From NCBI GenBank assembly GCA_947074225.1, contig CAMTOX010000084.1, positions 1 to 7,654 on the forward strand: a stretch of 7,654 nucleotides of DNA. The letters run 5' to 3'. Every line of letters starts with the position of its first letter. Position 1 is the first letter of the stretch. Under the pieces are notes generated by a model that was given only the letters and a program-made list of their open reading frames with translations, searched no databases and was not told the DNA's origin. This DNA comes from an uncultured bacterium. GTDB taxonomy: Bacteria > Bacteroidota > Bacteroidia > Bacteroidales > Paludibacteraceae. This document shows, piece by piece, positions 7,603 through 7,654 of the stretch. The translations under genes and the position numbers were made by a program.

Positions 7603-7654
7603 AGATCGGAAGAGCACACGTCTGAACTACAGTCACATTCAGAAATCTCGTATG
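7603..7654 (+). other. Illumina TruSeq-type adapter contamination (not genomic)
   Basis: AGATCGGAAGAGCACACGTC opens a 34-base match (7603-7636) to the standard TruSeq read-1 3' adapter with one mismatch (A instead of C at 7629). It is followed by the 8-base ATTCAGAA (7637-7644), which matches the TruSeq HT i7 index I know as D705, and then ATCTCGTATG (7645-7654), the start of the flow-cell P7 sequence. The order adapter, index, P7 runs outward to the contig end, as expected of an untrimmed read-through assembled into the contig. Confidence 0.98.

Noticed and set aside
7603..7654. A mobile-element end or novel conserved motif at the right edge
   Set aside because: The sequence matches TruSeq adapter, index and P7 in the correct order, which explains it fully.
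1..7654. CRISPR array, tRNA/rRNA, insertion sequence, prophage or defence system
   Set aside because: No repeated spacers, cloverleaf, transposase or phage motifs were seen. The window is filled with ordinary metabolic and uptake genes.

Overview
The window looks like one contig end from a fermentative, strictly anaerobic Bacteroidales-type bacterium. The base composition is AT-rich and the start codons lack clear Shine-Dalgarno sequences, sitting instead behind A/T-rich leaders. One promoter candidate fits the Bacteroidetes -33/-7 pattern, and the protein families and gene neighbours are of the kind found in that group. I cannot name a genus from the sequence alone.

Left part (1-4099, + strand): three consecutive genes encode a trimeric NAD-linked [FeFe] hydrogenase in the order hydB (5' end cut off by the window edge), hydA, hydC. 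HydB carries FMN, NADH and several Fe-S sites, HydA carries the H-cluster and an electron wire, and HydC is a small [2Fe-2S] thioredoxin-like subunit. By family knowledge such complexes oxidise NADH and reduced ferredoxin together to make H2, or run in reverse. The cluster ends in a strong symmetric hairpin terminator (4133-4166) shared with the convergent gal operon.

Middle part (4183-6393, - strand): galK is followed by galM, 21 bp apart, forming a two-gene galactose operon. GalM supplies alpha-D-galactose from the beta anomer and GalK phosphorylates it, the entry to the Leloir pathway. A plausible promoter lies at 6445-6475.

Right part (6596-7602, - strand): the C-terminal 334 residues of a ComEC/Rec2-type DNA uptake membrane channel, whose 5' end is missing. 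Its soluble tail looks like a metallo-beta-lactamase-like domain that has lost the metal-binding motif.

The last 52 bases (7603-7654) are not genomic. They are an Illumina TruSeq-type adapter with an 8-base index and the start of the flow-cell sequence. A naive ORF call starts comEC inside this adapter and gives it a false 12-residue N-terminus. I found no undescribed biological system; the most useful observations are the adapter artefact, the catalytically complete hydrogenase and the degenerate ComEC tail.
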